Assembly (NCBI GenBank): GCA_973895155.1
Contig: OZ316896.1
Coordinates: forward strand, 5,580,001-5,644,000
Direction of reading: 5' to 3'
Length of the DNA: 64,000 nucleotides
DNA from: Marsupella aquatica
Taxonomy: Eukaryota; Marchantiophyta
Positions within the stretch are counted from its first letter, which is position 1. Every line of letters begins with the position of its first letter. The notes beneath the pieces are model-generated. The model was not told where the DNA came from, searched no databases, and saw nothing but the letters and a program-made list of their open reading frames with translations. The translations under genes were made by a program, and so were the position numbers. Shown here one piece after another: positions 37,327-49,201 of this stretch.

Positions 37327-38500
37327 CTATCCAACCTTGGCCAATCCTGCCATAGGTCCATGGACTGTCTGCTCGCCCCCAGCTGTGGTCAATACTGTCT
37401 CAGTGGACCGCAAGCTCACCAAGGGACAATCAGTAATTCCAGCAGAGCGCATCCGCAACTGTTCAGCTACTCCCAAGCTGATAATCCAAGTCAAACAATT
37501 CAGGTCCATTGCTTGACCAAGAACCTGGCGCCGCAAACCCTCTGACACAAAGGCAACTGTAGTGGTGCCAGTCAAAAATCCCATAGCACGCTCTCTCTCA
37601 TCAGTAGTAGGCTCCACTAACTGCTGGAGAGCTATGTCCCACACTAGTCCAGGGCCACCTGCTCTGAATGCATATGAAGTAGAGTGGCTTACAAGAGTCG
37701 GTAATGCACAATGTGGGCGCCCAACTACATTGACCATTGTCAATGGAGGTCTATCAGGTTGGGTCACACCCTGTGCCCGACGCCCTGGATCCAAAATATC
37801 ATCCACCACTAAGGCTGGTGAGCGTGGAATGCTGTCAAATGCGCGCTTCAGCACCTCACATGGGATCAAATTAGTCCACCACAAGCGTGGACGATGTGCA
37901 CGAGAACCCACACGTGCAGCATCCAATAACATAGCAGGTCCAATCCAAGACCTCACCTGGTGAACAATGGCAACAATCCGACTATGATCATCACCTAACA
38001 ATGGCACATTCTCCAAAATGTATGTTGGAGACTGTGTCTGATGTAGCTGGAGATGACGCGGCACCCGTAACATCTCCCAAAACAATGTAGAGCGTGGATC
38101 ATGAAGTCCATGCCCAATGCCAGCTCTAGATTGGCCCTGACATGGCCAACCAACAATCACCAAATCAATGGGGCCAACACGATGTAGATGATCCGCCCCC
38201 AGCAATGAAATATCAGCAGGTAGTGCATGCTGATAACCACAAACAGCATACTACTGGCAGCAACTGTGGATATCTATCCACCAACATAGCCACATGTCGC
38301 AATGAGACCCTCCGTGCTGTCTTATCTGTCTCCACATACAAATAATGACGCACAGGAATTCCTGCCTGAAGAACAACAGCCAATCTAGTGCTAATCCCAC
38401 TAAAAAGATCCAACAAACAAATACCCTCTGGTGGATATTGCCAAGCAATAGGAGTGGTATCCAATGGTGAAAGAGTCACAGGTCCATCTACAAGAGACTG
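37327..38500 (-). pseudogene. Cytosine-5 DNA methyltransferase domain inside the gypsy polyprotein (one frameshift)
   Basis: The domain starts after a TAG at 38501-38503, in the protease frame, with motif I GICLLDLFSGISTRLAVVLQ and the acidic motif II in YVETDK. Near 38,210-38,290 the frame changes by one base and continues with DLVIVGWPCQGQSRAG (motif IV, catalytic Cys in PCQ), YILENVPLLG (motif VI), VGSRAHRPRLWWTNL (motif VIII), a variable target-recognition part of about 90 residues, TTDERERAMGF (motif IX) and EGLRRQVLGQAMDL (motif X). The order is normal, not permuted as in DRM. The AHRPR.WW.N block recalls DNMT3, while PCQ recalls DNMT1/CMT enzymes, so I do not assign a clade. The enzyme class transfers methyl from AdoMet to C5 of cytosine. 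It lies between protease and RT, so it would be released from Pol. Confidence 0.93.
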
Positions 38501-39211
38501 CTATGCTCCTGATTGTGGTGTAAAAGCATGACGCCATGCATCATGTACCAATCGTGCTACTGCCTGTGGCAAGGCCTGTGCAGTGCCCCACACTGGTGGC
38601 ACAACACTGCCAACAGGTAATCCTCGCATGATGTGCTCCTCATGAGACTCCTCCAATGGTGGAACATCGGCTGCATGCACATTACCCTCGATCAAATCAT
38701 CAGGTCCAACAATTACACCACTGAATGCTGCCAAAGACAATGGTGTGGATTTAGGGCCTCCCACAGGTCCACTAAATCTCACTGGCAATTTTCTCAATCG
38801 AGCATCTCTTGACTGCCAATCAGGTCTATATGACACTGATTCCTCCCAAAAATCAAGAATAAATCCCATGGGGTAGAGCACTATACATCCCACCAACACA
38901 TCATATGACTCTGCCTTAGTCAGAATAGCTCGCGCCTGTATCTGTGAGCTATCTGTGGTATGACCTTCCTGAATCCTCAAATCAAGTGGTCTCCTAGTGA
39001 TATGTTGTGTAGGTGTAGGTCCCCCCAATGAAGTCTGAATGGGAAAGGGACAATCCTCCAAATCCTCTGGACGCAATCCCAATCCACGTATGACAGACTT
39101 CCCCAACATCAAGGGCTGAGCACCAGTATCCAGTAACACTCTCTCTAGTTGGTATACTGCTCCAAAAAGCCCAACTAATCGGAAGATACCACTCCGATTA
39201 TCCAATGACAC
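38501..39211 (-). pseudogene. Gypsy aspartic protease
   Basis: RVLLDTGAQPLMLG contains the catalytic DTGA of retropepsins and ESYDVLVGCIVLYPMGFILD is the typical distal part. The frame is shifted by one relative to gag and overlaps the gag end by 37 bp (39175-39211), which would fit a programmed gag-pro frameshift or a later indel. A TAG at 38501-38503 (QSGA then QSLVDG) ends the open frame and fits CAG to TAG. The part after the protease (38501-38800) is of unknown role and links to the methyltransferase. Confidence 0.85.
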
Positions 39212-41248
39212 AACACTAGGTTTAAACCTAGTCTCTCAAATGCAGGGCGTGCTGATAAATCCACCAACCTCGCTACTGCTGCATGCCATGTCTCACTAGT
39301 AGCAGTAGGTGGTATGGTCTTCACTACTTCTGCATGGGAAACAACAACTGGAGTGTCCTCACAGAGTGTAGCTGCTAATTTGAACACTTCTGCAGGACCA
39401 ACTCCCAAGTTCAGCATGTCTATCACTGAAAATAATGGGGTGCGTACTATGGCAGTAGCCACCCCCAACAGGGTACCTGTCATCCCTACTGTATCACTAC
39501 CGGATTTTGTCAACTTACCCACGCCAGGGTTTGTCCAAACCGGGTTCATAGAGGCAGTCTGAATTGTCTTTGACAATGTAAAAGACTGAGGAAGCTTTGT
39601 CTGCCAACGTGCATCCCCCCTCTGTGGATCTAGCTCCACTACTGCTCCTCGGGGCTCAAGAGCTTTGGCTGCCCCACGTGTCAAAGCTGCTGATGCATCA
39701 ATATGTGCAGTGCCACACATGAATCCCATGGTGACAAGATCTTCATCAGCTCCATAAGATGTGGAAGGACCATGGGATGTGGAAGGTCCATAGGATGTAG
39801 ATGCCCCATCACCAGAAGTAGGTCTCACCTGGGAACTAGCCATGGCAGCTAGCTGTTGCTTCAATTGAGCAATCTTAGCATCCTTTGGAACTATGGTTAC
39901 AGCAGGGGCAGCGTCACCTCCCTGTCTCCCTGCATGTGGCATGCCACGACCACGTCCACCACCTCTACCTCCTCCTCCTCTTCCCTGATCATGTGTACGG
40001 GATCCTCCCCTCCGTAACTCAGGGTGGAGTGAGAAACACCTATCCTTGGTGTGTCCAGAAGCTCCACAATGATCACACTGTCGCTGATCAGGTGCTGATG
40101 CTCCCCCTGATCCTCTATGATCTGGGCAATATTTTTGTGCATGATCCCCACCACAGGTCCAACATCCTGATTGCTGTCCAGCATAAGAAGGCACAGGTCT
40201 CTAGCTGGTAGACTCTCGTGCAGTAGGCTTCTCCCTCTGGCTCTTCCGTGCAGTAGGCTGTGGTGTAGATGTAGATGTAGCCTTTGGTGCTTCCTTGGAA
40301 AATCCGGAAGTCATCACCTTCTCATTCATCATATTGAGCTCAATACGCTCAGAAAGGGTGAAAACAACTGCTAATGTGGAATTTGCATCCCTAAGCAGAG
40401 TGACATCTCTCACTCTACGTCGCAATTCTCTGTCCAGAATTGCATACCAAAACTGGACTGCTTGAGCCTCTGTCACTCCCTTGGTGACAGTGATCAATCT
40501 GCGTATACGAGTGTATGCCTCATGTAGACTCTCTCTAGTCTTGCGCTGGAACTCCTGGAGACCCTTCAACTTATCAGTTCTCACACCCTAATAGTTCTGC
40601 TTCAGTACCTCAAAGAATTTCACCACAGGATTAAATGTTGGCGCAACTCCAGTTCCTGTCACAATCACACCGGCAGGAGTAGCGATGGATGCTACTGGTG
40701 GATGGTGTGCCACTCTGGCTAGTGCTGCTAGAAGAGGCAGCAGCTGTGGCAATGGGTTGGGCTGCCGCACTAGTGCCATAGGTGATGGACACGTAATTAG
40801 GTGACCAATGCTGCCTTCATGCCTCAATCTCAACCAAATGAGCCTTCCGAAACTCATGGTAGTCATCCATGGGTGGCCCTTCCAAATGCTGAAATAATCC
40901 CTTCTATGCCATGAAAGGGGTAAATAACATGGCGTTACGCAATGTCTGCATATCGCACCACGTATCAAACTCCTGGATGAAGTCATCCAGATCAATTGTG
41001 CCAACTGCACCAGAGTATCGTCGTGGGCCCTTTGTAGCCCCGTACATCTCGTCCATATCCCACAACAAAGGTGCAACCACCTGATGACGAGGAGAACTAG
41101 TCACTGAGTCCTCATCGGAATCACTGTCTGAAGCTACACTACTGACTGCTACCAATACCGCTGGCCAAAACTGTGCCCTACTCTGAGTGAAACCGGTCCG
41201 TCGTCCATCGGGTAACCCAGCAGCACCAGAAGAATCCGTGGTGACCAA
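39175..41248 (-). pseudogene. Gypsy Gag with two zinc knuckles (broken)
   Basis: The frame opens with MVTTDSSGAAGLPDG at 41248. A capsid-like part has DLDDFIQEFDTWC and, past a TAG (WKGLFQH context) and a TGA near 40850, a frameshift around 40700 leads to GLQEFQRKTRESLHEAYTRI and VQFWYAILDRELRRRV, a typical retrotransposon gag pattern. Further TAG codons lie at about 40585 and 40198. Two zinc knuckles, CWTCGGDHAQKYC and CDHCGASGHTKDRC (40040-40170), are followed by an Arg/Gly-rich region. A 220-residue C-terminal extension after 39800 has no motif I know. Gag would form the particle and bind RNA. Confidence 0.85.
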
Positions 41249-42042
41249 CCTAACATAATCTATATGCTAACCCTAAGGGCAACCTGTCCCTGTCAGCAAC
41301 ACAAGCACTCACCATGGTGTGTTGGGCATCACTCCAACACCACCAGGAGAGAAATACGTAGCACAACTAGAATGTCCGGTCGTAAACCCGGATCACTCCT
41401 ATAGAATCAAGTGCCCACGCCAAACCAACATGGCGCATAAACAGGAAGCATGTGTGGAGAGGATCCAACAACAAGAAGAGGATTTACCACAACTCTCCAC
41501 ACCAATCAATGAGAAATACATGAAAATAATGTGCATATAGATCAATGTAGGGCCTTCATAATAGGCCTCAAGAATCCCGCGTCAAATATTCAAGAATCCA
41601 TCGCAAACTAGCTAAAACAGAGTATCTAGATGAATTCAAAAGTGCATAAAACCCCTAGGGCCTCATTCCTTGGACACCAAGTGTGGAAGGAAGCATGTAC
41701 AATGCACCACATAGGAACTTGCTAGTTAAGCGCATGAGGGGAGGAATAGCTTTGGGATGGGTGACCTCTCATTTGTCATTATGCACCAAATCTGCCACTC
41801 CAAAATGGCAGCACTTGCTATTCTCCTCACGTACTAGCAAGCTGGCTTGCTGGCCCGCCTGCTCTGCCCTCACGCCCCTCATCCCGAGTAACCACGAGTT
41901 GCCTCGAAGCCTCCATGCCGGCGATCCAATCAAATGATATGCTGCACAATTCGAGATACCACGAACCGTCGCCAAACACAATCAAACTGAAAATCGAAGC
42001 TCTGTCCAACAACAGCAGAGTCCGATGCCTGATCTTTCAATG
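41249..42042 (-). other. Gypsy 5' leader, including unmatched LTR-side sequence
   Basis: The stretch lies between the shared 331-bp LTR part and gag. No good primer-binding site is visible; TGGTATCTCGA at 41951-41961 matches only the first seven bases of the usual initiator-Met site. A small frame at 41683-41937 has no motif. Confidence 0.4.
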
Positions 42043-42370
42043 TAATCTCAACACAATCGACACAACGATCCCGGTCAACAATACCCCATCGATCCCGCAC
42101 CGATCCGATCACACACGTATGTCAAGCCAACGCACCTTGCACTACTCAAGGAATCCACGTTACACAAGCGGAGCTCATAGCCACCATAGCCACTCAAGCT
42201 CCTCTCTCTCCAAGGCTCAACATTGAAAGATGACCTTTCAATGCCTCACAAGTGAGAAATACCCTCTCATACAAACCTGACGGAACTTTATCGGCTCCAA
42301 TAGCACTCATACCAAACGTACATACTCTAATAGCATGATATACTACTACACTACTCAGAATGGTGTGACA
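42043..42370 (-). repeat. 5' LTR part of the gypsy element
   Basis: This segment matches 33531-33858 with six transitions and no indels and ends at the right target duplication. The 137-bp part found twice on the 3' side is missing here. Confidence 0.75.
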
Positions 42371-42374
42371 GTTC
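42371..42374. repeat. Right gypsy target duplication, GTTC
   Basis: Second copy of 33390-33393. The sequence after it (TCTTCTGGCCATGAAATTTGAGCTTA) continues the host repeat seen left of the element. Confidence 0.75.
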
Positions 42375-45300
42375 TCTTCTGGCCATGAAATTTGAGCTTA
42401 CTAAGCCTACTGTGAATCTAAACATAGGTAAGCCTCAATGTGTTGTCGTGTTTATTGAATGCAAATAGAGATAACAACATTCACATGTCATTTGTGGAGA
42501 CACTATTACCTTTCAAAACACAGTGTTCAGTTTTAATTTTGAAACCAATGTAAACACTGATAAATCAGTTTGTCACATCAAAATTCTAAGAATATTCATA
42601 GAGTTTTGGGAACTAAATTGAAATTCATATAGGTAAACCATTTCTATATTTTCTGTGTAGTTATTTATCCACCAGTTCATATTCAAAGTTTTACTTTGGG
42701 CTATGGACCTGTTGTAGGCTATGAGAAGAGGGGACGCCCCAAGTTGCTTACAGAACTTATGGTCTTGATGACTTGAATTTTTGTTTCTCAAACCCCATCC
42801 AACTCAAGTTGCCAATTCTTAAGCAGATTTGAGTTTTTGCTTTGTTTTGAGTTTCAGTGTGCGTGACATGTTGTCACTTTCCACTTTAGTTCCTGTTTTG
42901 GCCCTTGTCCTCGGGATTGGATGCATTTGATCTCCGGGTTATGTATTGGTCCTTGATATTTGGTTTGACTGGCCAGGTTTTACTCCATGTTTTACTGGGT
43001 TTTTCTTTATATAGGTAAAGTATTCCTTCCAAGATAAAAACCCCATCCAACTCGAGGGTACACATTACAAAATTTTCACAAGTTTCACGAAAAAAGTACT
43101 CTAAAACTTCACCCCTGGATTCAAGTTTTCAAAAACTATTTATCTATTGCATGAACCTAAATTTGTGGGTGTGACCGGCCGGTGATGAAACTGTCGTTTT
43201 TCCCCTGCCCAGGTGCCCGGGAGGCCTGTCACCGACAATCGTCGATCCTATAAACATTACCCATCGGCCCGCTCCGCACTTCTGTTCGGTTTGACTCGAC
43301 AAGCTGCCTGACCGTACGGCGTCAGAATTTATTTCAATTGGTTTTACCAGCGGGCAGGAGTGAGGCGGTCCTTTTTGGCTTTTTCCTATACGATCTGCCC
43401 GCGGGCAGGACTGGGACCGATGATTCCCAGCCTCTGATTAGAACAGAGCTTACGAACGAATGCAGCAGCGACTGAGCTCCGAGAATGACACGTGTCCATG
43501 GGGTCTCGTTGTGCGACACCTGTGAGCATACACTCCGTCCCATCGATTCAACATTTCAACTGAGTAAGGTTGCTAGACGCCAAAAAACCGAACGAACGTG
43601 TCAAGCAGCTATGGGCCGGTTTGGGGACATTGGCTAGGGAATGGTTTGTGCCCAAGAAGGCATAGACACGTGTTTTTTAACCTCGTTTGTAGTACCTACT
43701 GGGGTCCACCCGGGATTCCCACTTATCTTTCCACTTGACCAAAGGGACAACCTTGCTTTGGTTTGGCCAATCCGCAGGAGTGCCGAAGTACTGGGGGGGT
43801 CTCAAATATAGCCAGCCGGAAGTCTCAAGGCAGTCCACATTAGGTTTGCATGGAGGGGGCCTAAAAATGTGTGGCATTTCCTGAGCCTAGCACTCTAGTG
43901 TAGCAAAATTTCACTTCAGCCAATAGGGTGTGTCAAAGCATAACTGTAACTAAGTTACTTTAACTAAGTTACGACTAAAAAATTCTTATGACCAGGACAG
44001 ATTTGCTATGGGCTACCAAAACACGTACCCGGTAAGAGTGGTACGTCCAGAAAATGAAAGTCAAGTCATAACACTTTGGTTACGGGAGTCCTTTGACATG
44101 ACCTAATGACCCCCCCATCCAGAATTAAATTGACCAGAAAAACGTGATCTCCAAAGAGTCTCTCTGCCAGTTGATGTCACAGGCAGGCCACATTACAAGC
44201 ACTGGCCTGTCTCACAGACGAGCAAATGGGTCTATATTTGAGACCCCTGTTATAAAATTATTAGAGTTAAACATTAGCCCAAGATTAATGGTCGGATGGA
44301 CCACTCCCATGAACCTTGCAACCCCAATGGACCAGTTTACTGTTAGTAAAAAATGTAAAGATTTGTGTACAAAGAAAAGTGTTATCTGAGTACCAAGAAA
44401 GCTTCTCTGTCATCCAGCACTGGGGCAAACATTTAGGTCCATGGGGGCTTCAGTTTCTACCAAAATTAATAAATATATTTAAAGTTCACAAAAATATTGA
44501 GACATATAGGAATATTACCTGAAAGCCCTGCATTGCACAGTATTGTCGCTAGTAAGTGTTGGGGTAAGTGTTGTTGAACGGAAGTGTTGTCAAGTGAGAT
44601 CGTCGGGCAGTCAAGTTGCGGGGAGTCAGCAAATTGGTCTCGCGGCTGGATTTGAAGGAGTGTGCAAGAGCTGCGAGGAGAATGATGGGTTAGATGTAAA
44701 AAAAGTGCATATTGGCATTATTAGGTCCATCTCATGATTAGTGAAAAATGTTGCCATAATCAAATGACCAGGAAGGCTTATTATCACATTGACATTTAGT
44801 AAATAGACCATGAAAAAGAGAGCAAGATTGCATAGTAGAGTATTGAAGTGTTAGATTCATTGAACAAATTCATTCATTACCATCCTTTTTTTATCTAATT
44901 AAACATATATTTCACTCTTTTAGTTTAACTAGGACCTCAATTAGGACTTTGCCATCTTTTTCACAGTGGGTTTGGCAAACTAATGCAGGTATGGTTAGCT
45001 TTGAATATTTGAATGGTGTTTCTCTTGAACCTTTTTTTGCTTCAGATGGTCTGAAGTCTGTTCCCTTTAACCCTGATCAATCTATATATCTTGCTACCAC
45101 CCTCCACCTTGGGGCGAGTCACTTGCCGTTACCCCATCCCAACCTGTTCCCTTTGCGGTCATCAATAATTTGTGATAAGAAGAGACCCGGCACCCAAGTT
45201 GGAGTACAGCAAAGGGTGGGCAAGATAGGATCAAGGTTAGTAGTTTCACCCATCAGATGTAAATTTGGCCACTGTTGGATCCTTTTGGGCTATCCTGAGT

Positions 45301-45930
45301 TAATTTGCTTAACCCTAGTTAAAAATGATGACAAAGTACTAAATTCAACAAACAGAGTATGTGGCACCTAGTAAAACTCAGTACCAAAACATCCTTGGCA
45401 AATGTCTCCCCTAGCTGTTGCCATCATAATCTACAGAGTAGAGTCTACTTTACTATGCCACCCGAGTGCCATAATTGCACAACAATAGATTACAATGGCA
45501 GTTGATAGGGGTGATGACATAAGGAACACTTGCATTCCAGAGAATTCACAAGGGTTGTTCTCTCATTTCTTAAATTATAAGCATACCTTTTGGTAAATCT
45601 GGTAATTTGTGGGGATAATTTGGTAGATTTCCTTTTACTTTGCCTTAATAATCCAAATGTTTGTCAGGGCAAAAGCTGGGTACAAAAGGACCCTAGTTTG
45701 TAATCCTTGATACAAATTGTGAACCATATTGTATCACACATCCATGTCATATGGTGAGACCAGGTGGCCCATGGCTTCTCCTTTAGTGACAATGGGAGTT
45801 TGTAATTGCCATTGTTTGGGAAATTATGGCTAATGGTTAACAAAAATTTACAAACAAGGGATTTAGTTGCAAGAGTGTTGTGCTAAATTGGTGCCATTGG
45901 GTTTTGTGAGGATAAATTGTTGATTTCATT
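42375..45930. other. No gene seen, 3.5 kb
   Basis: The first 110 bp continue the repeat family seen at 33226-33393. The rest is moderately AT-rich with short frames and no domain motif. The longest frame (44949-45371) has no recognisable feature or splice support. Confidence 0.45.
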
Positions 45931-45934
45931 GAGT

Positions 45935-47345
45935 GGTGGACCGTGCCACCCAGCACCCTCACCAATCCCAGCACTCACGCCTAAGTGCCCTTGGTGCCCG
46001 AACGCCTCCACGGAATACCTCAAGCAAGCAACCTAGTGCCCCTTGCACCGCCATCGGCCCCTCCCATACGAAGCCGCACTTGCTCTCCAACACGACCGCT
46101 GCTCAACGGTCCTCACTGTCTGCACAAGCAACCAAGCACCTCGGTAAGTAACCTTTCAGGATCTAGAATTCGCCAAGCCAGCTCAACAGACGTTGGTAAA
46201 TAGGTCAGCGATAGGTCCTCCCGATGCCATAAGCCGGAAGTAGAACCCACACCCACTATTCGTCTAGAACAACTCCTTCCTTGGGTGAGGCCTGGGTTCC
46301 CCCTTGTCCTATCCGTCACCAAATGACCGCCCTGACCCCAAGACATGCTCATGGCCCAAATAGCGTAGCTTGTCCTAAAGCTTGTCCCAACACGCCAGGA
46401 TCAGAATGGCCCTAACTCTAGCAACCAACTCACGGTTCTTGCCCCACTGATGGTCTAGGGGCCGAGCACCCTTGGAACTCAACCTCCACGCCTACTTGGC
46501 CTTGCCTCCCCAACGCAAGCTCCCTTGGGGGACTGAACGCGGCTTGGCTGCTGTTCAACAGGATTTGGCAAGCGAGCGAGCTAACACCCGCAAGAACCCA
46601 TGGCGCTCCTAGACCCAACTGAGCTCAGGAGGACGTAGCCCTCCTCGAGAGATTTCCAACGTTGGGAAGATATCGCTATTTTTGTTTGACGTTTTTCCTT
46701 AGTGTCGCGACCGCCGCAGCTCACGACTTCGGCTCGCCCTTGGCCCCCAGGGAGACACCACTCCCCTCATATATGCTTCTGGAGACCTGCCACCCCCGGA
46801 CCAACTTTGGTCCCTAAGCATTTGGTCTCCAACCCGGATCCTATCGCGCATAGTGGGTGCGTCACCAACTGGCAACGCCCATAACTTTCTCGATAGGCGT
46901 CCGCAAGCGGAGTGCCTTAGCCCGTTGTGATTGGGCCGACCCAATGCTCATGCCTAGGCCCTCAGGTCTCATTGCCGCTTGGGTTCCCTGATCGACCAAA
47001 CCCGGATCGGGCCATAACTCACGCCCCAAGCGTCCGTTGCCCATGGCGTCAACTCCATTGGCCTTGGGCCCAAGAGGAGCTCACACTCAAGCCCTCAAAA
47101 CTCAAAGTCCGTCCGAGGGCCCGGATGGTCGACCTTGAGTCCGGCCCCTTTCCCCTTGACCCGACCAGCTCTCAGCTCTCAGCTCGCCTAAGTCCTTAGT
47201 GTGTGTCACCAGCTTGGCTCCTTGCCTTCGCTAGTGCCACGTCTCATTGCCCACTAGTCTCCCCATGCAAAGTCCTCCCCGGATGGCCTATCTGGGCCTG
47301 GACCATAAGGGAGCTCGGCGTCGGAATCAGCGACGCCAGAGCTAA
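45935..47345. other. C-rich block of unknown nature
   Basis: The plus strand is markedly richer in C than in G and richer in GC than both flanks, with sharp edges near 45,935 and 47,345. Frames on both strands lack known domains. CAGCTCT is tandemly repeated near 47167. It could be a decayed LTR or large non-autonomous element. Confidence 0.35.
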
Positions 47346-48739
47346 GTGTTAAGGTAGTCGAGTTCCGCGACTCTTTGGCTTAAAACACGTTCCATGAAGG
47401 ACACTTTTTGACGCCTCCTTTTGGCACAACTCTGTTGCAATCTCCTAAGCCCATTTCTTCAGTTTAAAAATTTTATTTTTTATTTGGGCATTTGATGGCT
47501 GTCTTCTTTTACTATTATTTTCATTTTCAAATTAATGAAACCCCCATACATGTTTTTTCATTTCTTTCTTTCCCATAACCCTCTTGGTAACCTCTTTTCC
47601 AGACTACACATTATTTATGCTGTCATTTTACCCTTGTTTACATCCTAGCTTTGTTAGGAAAATATATCTCTTGGAGCAAGGCTTGAGCCCCCATGCCAAC
47701 CTGTCAGTCCTAAGTGAAGACCACCACAAATGTGCTACACACAACTGCGGAATGTATTTGTTCCTGATGATATAATTAGTTTATAATTTTTTTGATTTTC
47801 TTGAGTCTGACACCCCCAGCTCGCACCAAACCCATTGAACAAACAACTTTACCAGGTAGGATCACTCTTTGTAAAGGGCACTCACCTTGGCTATGCGCAA
47901 AACAAAACCCAAAAAAGAAACAAGCAAGTGTGACTACATGTTTCATGTGTCAATTTTGAGATCCCCAACATGACATCACAAACCATATCTATCATCTCAT
48001 CAAGGAACATCATTATACTAGAAATCAAACCTACTTTCTGAAGAATGTTCTGCAAGATTGTGCATGTATGTCTTTGTTTCTTCTCACCCCCCCATGGATT
48101 TACTCAATAGCTTTACCATACTTTTCAGTTTGTTGGTCAGTAGGACTTTAGTTCTTTTGCAGTTGCTTTTTGGCTCATTTGGTCTTATTGGGGTGTTTCC
48201 TTTGAATTCTCCTCTTTAATGGCTCTCTTGTCTTAGTTTGGGATCTTATCTCTCCATTTGGAAGTTTTCTTTTCTAGCAATGTGATATATATCTTTTCCA
48301 TTCTGACTATCCTCATCAGCCATTGACCATCTGGAACTATCTCTCCCTCCTGATAGGATAGCATCTCCCCTCATGGGTTACACCATATGTTGTGTGTTCC
48401 AAAGAGGGTCATTTGCCGCTGGGTAGATCATATGTCCGTTTCAAGGCCCAAATATGAAAAGCTTCAATGAGAGTAAGGGGAGCCCATGGGTTACCCTACA
48501 CTAAACCCTAAAATGAAACCCAACCCAGTGGTGTTCCAACTCTCAAAACCCTACAAAACCCAGTCCCTACTCCCTGCTGTTGTGAGCTATGCTGAAACTT
48601 TTGAGAGAGGGCATCCTTTGTGTGGCTATCACTCGCAACACATTTTGGCGGGATCTGAAGTAAAGTGCGCATTGGATTGCGGAGTCTATCGATGTCACGA
48701 GCAACATTTTGGGAAGCGAGATTGGAGAATTTCTTCGAA
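47346..48739. other. No gene seen
   Basis: AT-rich and mostly low-complexity. A 99-codon frame at 48486-48785 overlaps the start of a tandem repeat and has no motif; the downstream part may be promoter or leader of the cyclin H gene. Confidence 0.4.
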
Positions 48740-49090
48740 GCCGACCATTTTGGTGGAGCAGAATGGCTTTGGTTCCGCTGAGTGATGATGGATGATGATA
48801 ATGGTGATGCGATTGTCTGCCGCTCAATTTGGGTAGGGTTGCCTCCGCCTGCAGCATTGCGAAGGGCCTTCTTCGCTGTTAATTGTTTCGGCGGAGCAGA
48901 TCGGTTTTTTTTGGTTTCGCTGAATGATGATAATGGTGATGCGATTCTCTGCAGCGCAGTTTGGGTAGTGTTGCCTTCCCTTGCAGCATTGCGAAGGGCT
49001 GTCTTCGCTGTTAACAGTTTCGGCGGAGCAGATTGATTGTTTTAGGTTTCGCTGAATGATGATTGATGATGATAATGGTGATGCGCAATT
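48740..49090 (+). repeat. Tandem repeat, unit about 132 bp, upstream of cyclin H
   Basis: GATGATAATGGTGATGCG recurs at about 48794, 48926 and 49068, with TTGCAGCATTGCGAAGGGC and TTTCGGCGGAGCAGAT between copies; a partial copy lies near 48750. The 132-bp spacing keeps frame, so 48782-49036 encodes two similar 44-residue units (AALRRA.FAVN.FGGAD). This may be chance or a short upstream ORF. Confidence 0.75.
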
Positions 49091-49201
49091 TACTTTAAAC
49101 CCTTGCGTTGAATTGGCTTTGGCCTGGAATGACCAGTGTCCCACCATTGGTGGATTTCTCGGTGGACTTAGTTTGTTGTGAGTAATCTAGTCAGAGGTGC
49201 T

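Larger units (their letters stand above)
33394..42370 (-). mobile_element. Ty3/gypsy LTR retrotransposon encoding a DNA methyltransferase and a PHD finger
   Basis: The element spans about 8,977 bp between GTTC duplications. In minus-strand order it carries gag with two zinc knuckles, a DTGA protease, a cytosine-5 methyltransferase, Ty3-type reverse transcriptase and RNase H, integrase (HHCC and DDE) and a PHD finger, then a polypurine tract and the 3' LTR. RT before integrase marks it as gypsy rather than copia. The LTR portions at 33531-33861 and 42043-42373 differ by six transitions in 331 bp (1.8%), so the insertion is fairly young. About ten in-frame stops, all TAG or TGA, and three or four frameshifts inactivate it. 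Methyltransferase-bearing retrotransposons are known, to my knowledge, from dinoflagellates and the charophyte Klebsormidium. Confidence 0.92.

Noticed and set aside
40588-41076. 163-codon frame overlapping gag
   Set aside because: Only its last 30-40 codons continue the real gag frame after a frameshift; the earlier part is a shadow of gag in another frame.
41951-41961. TGGTATCTCGA as primer-binding site of the gypsy element
   Set aside because: It matches only seven bases of the initiator-Met site TGGTATCAGAGC and lies about 80 bp from the shared LTR part without a CA end before it.
44949-45371. 140-codon frame
   Set aside because: AT-rich surroundings, no motif, no splice sites; probably chance.
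46699-47199. Overlapping frames in the C-rich block
   Set aside because: Long frames on both strands are expected from the composition; none has a domain or codon bias.
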